In this document: one piece after another, positions 6,103 to 6,268 of the stretch
Layout of the letters: every line of letters begins with the position of its first letter
Position numbering within the stretch: the stretch's first letter is position 1
Assembly (NCBI GenBank): GCA_019309245.1
Contig: JAFDGP010000151.1
Coordinates: 1 to 6,268 of the forward strand
Length of the DNA stretch: 6,268 nt
Reading direction: 5' to 3'
DNA from: Deltaproteobacteria bacterium
GTDB taxonomy: Bacteria; Desulfobacterota; Desulfobacteria; Desulfobacterales; C00003060
Made by a program: the position numbers and the translations under genes
Notes under the pieces: model-generated
The model's database searches: none
Seen by the model: only the letters and a program-made list of their open reading frames with translations
Told to the model about the DNA's origin: nothing

Positions 6103-6268
6103 ATGGACACTCAGATGATTCTCATCGCCCTGGCATGCCTTGGGGCAGGCGGGTGTATCGGTTGGCTGGCTGCGGCTCTGCGAATAAAGGCCCGGCACGC
6201 CAAAGCCTTGGCCGAAAGCGGTGCCCGGATCGTACGCCTTCAGGAAGGCATAGAAGCCAAAACCGAAG
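6103..6268 (+). CDS. N-terminus of a membrane-anchored helical protein, probably RmuC
   Basis: Only the first 55 residues are in the window; the gene continues past its right edge. A hydrophobic segment at about residues 5-26 (MILIALACLGAGGCIGWLAA) should form one membrane helix with a short N-terminus outside. It is followed by a charged helical stretch (LRIKARHAKALAESGARIV) with coiled-coil character. This arrangement, including the GWL near the end of the helix, is that of RmuC, a membrane-anchored protein with a nuclease-like domain that limits DNA inversions between short repeats. The domain that would prove it lies outside the window; another anchored coiled-coil protein is possible. 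The ribosome binding site GGGAGAGG (6091-6098) sits four bases before the ATG. It is transcribed divergently from the radical SAM operon. Confidence 0.6.
   Translation, partial: MDTQMILIALACLGAGGCIGWLAAALRIKARHAKALAESGARIVRLQEGIEAKTE

Noticed and set aside
1..6268. CRISPR arrays, tRNA and rRNA genes, phage genes
   Set aside because: No regularly spaced repeats, cloverleaf sequences, rRNA segments or phage protein motifs were seen on reading both strands by eye.

Overview
This window looks like a chromosomal segment of a moderately GC-rich Gram-negative bacterium. The style of its genes (B12-binding radical SAM enzyme, SPASM-type cysteines, a small PilZ protein, TPR protein, RNase III beside an Elp3-like radical SAM gene) fits an anaerobic deltaproteobacterium (Desulfobacterota). 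That assignment is inferred from gene content only; the window has no rRNA, tRNA or other taxonomic marker.

Layout. Bases 1-472 hold no gene I can call with confidence. They contain two inverted-repeat structures, one compact hairpin at 60-99 and one long pair of arms at 138-154 and 243-260. A sigma70-like promoter at 473-501 leads through a roughly 130-base leader to a small plus-strand PilZ-domain protein (641-988, GTG start with a strong ribosome binding site). A convergent intergenic region (989-1126) separates it from a minus-strand operon that fills 1127-5883.

Read in its own direction, the operon is: a B12-binding-domain radical SAM protein (5883-4600); a possible 26-codon mini-ORF (4603-4523); a protein with a cysteine-poor alpha/beta N-terminal half, SPASM-like cysteines and about six TPRs (4526-2979); ribonuclease III, rnc (2982-2269); and an Elp3-like radical SAM protein without an acetyltransferase domain (2245-1127). 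The first four are linked by ATGA stop/start overlaps if the mini-ORF is real, and the last follows rnc after 23 bases. A good promoter (TTGACC, 18 bases, TATAAC) lies so close to the first start codon that the mRNA would be nearly leaderless, and a perfect 11-bp palindrome sits inside its spacer.

Beyond this promoter, a divergent plus-strand gene begins at 6103 and runs off the window. Its one membrane helix followed by a charged helical segment resembles the start of RmuC.

The most unusual part is the pairing of a B12-type radical SAM enzyme with a SPASM-TPR protein that has lost, or never had, the radical SAM cluster motif. A candidate micropeptide lies between them, and the whole set is tied to the essential RNA-processing enzyme RNase III. 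The function of this pair is unknown to me.
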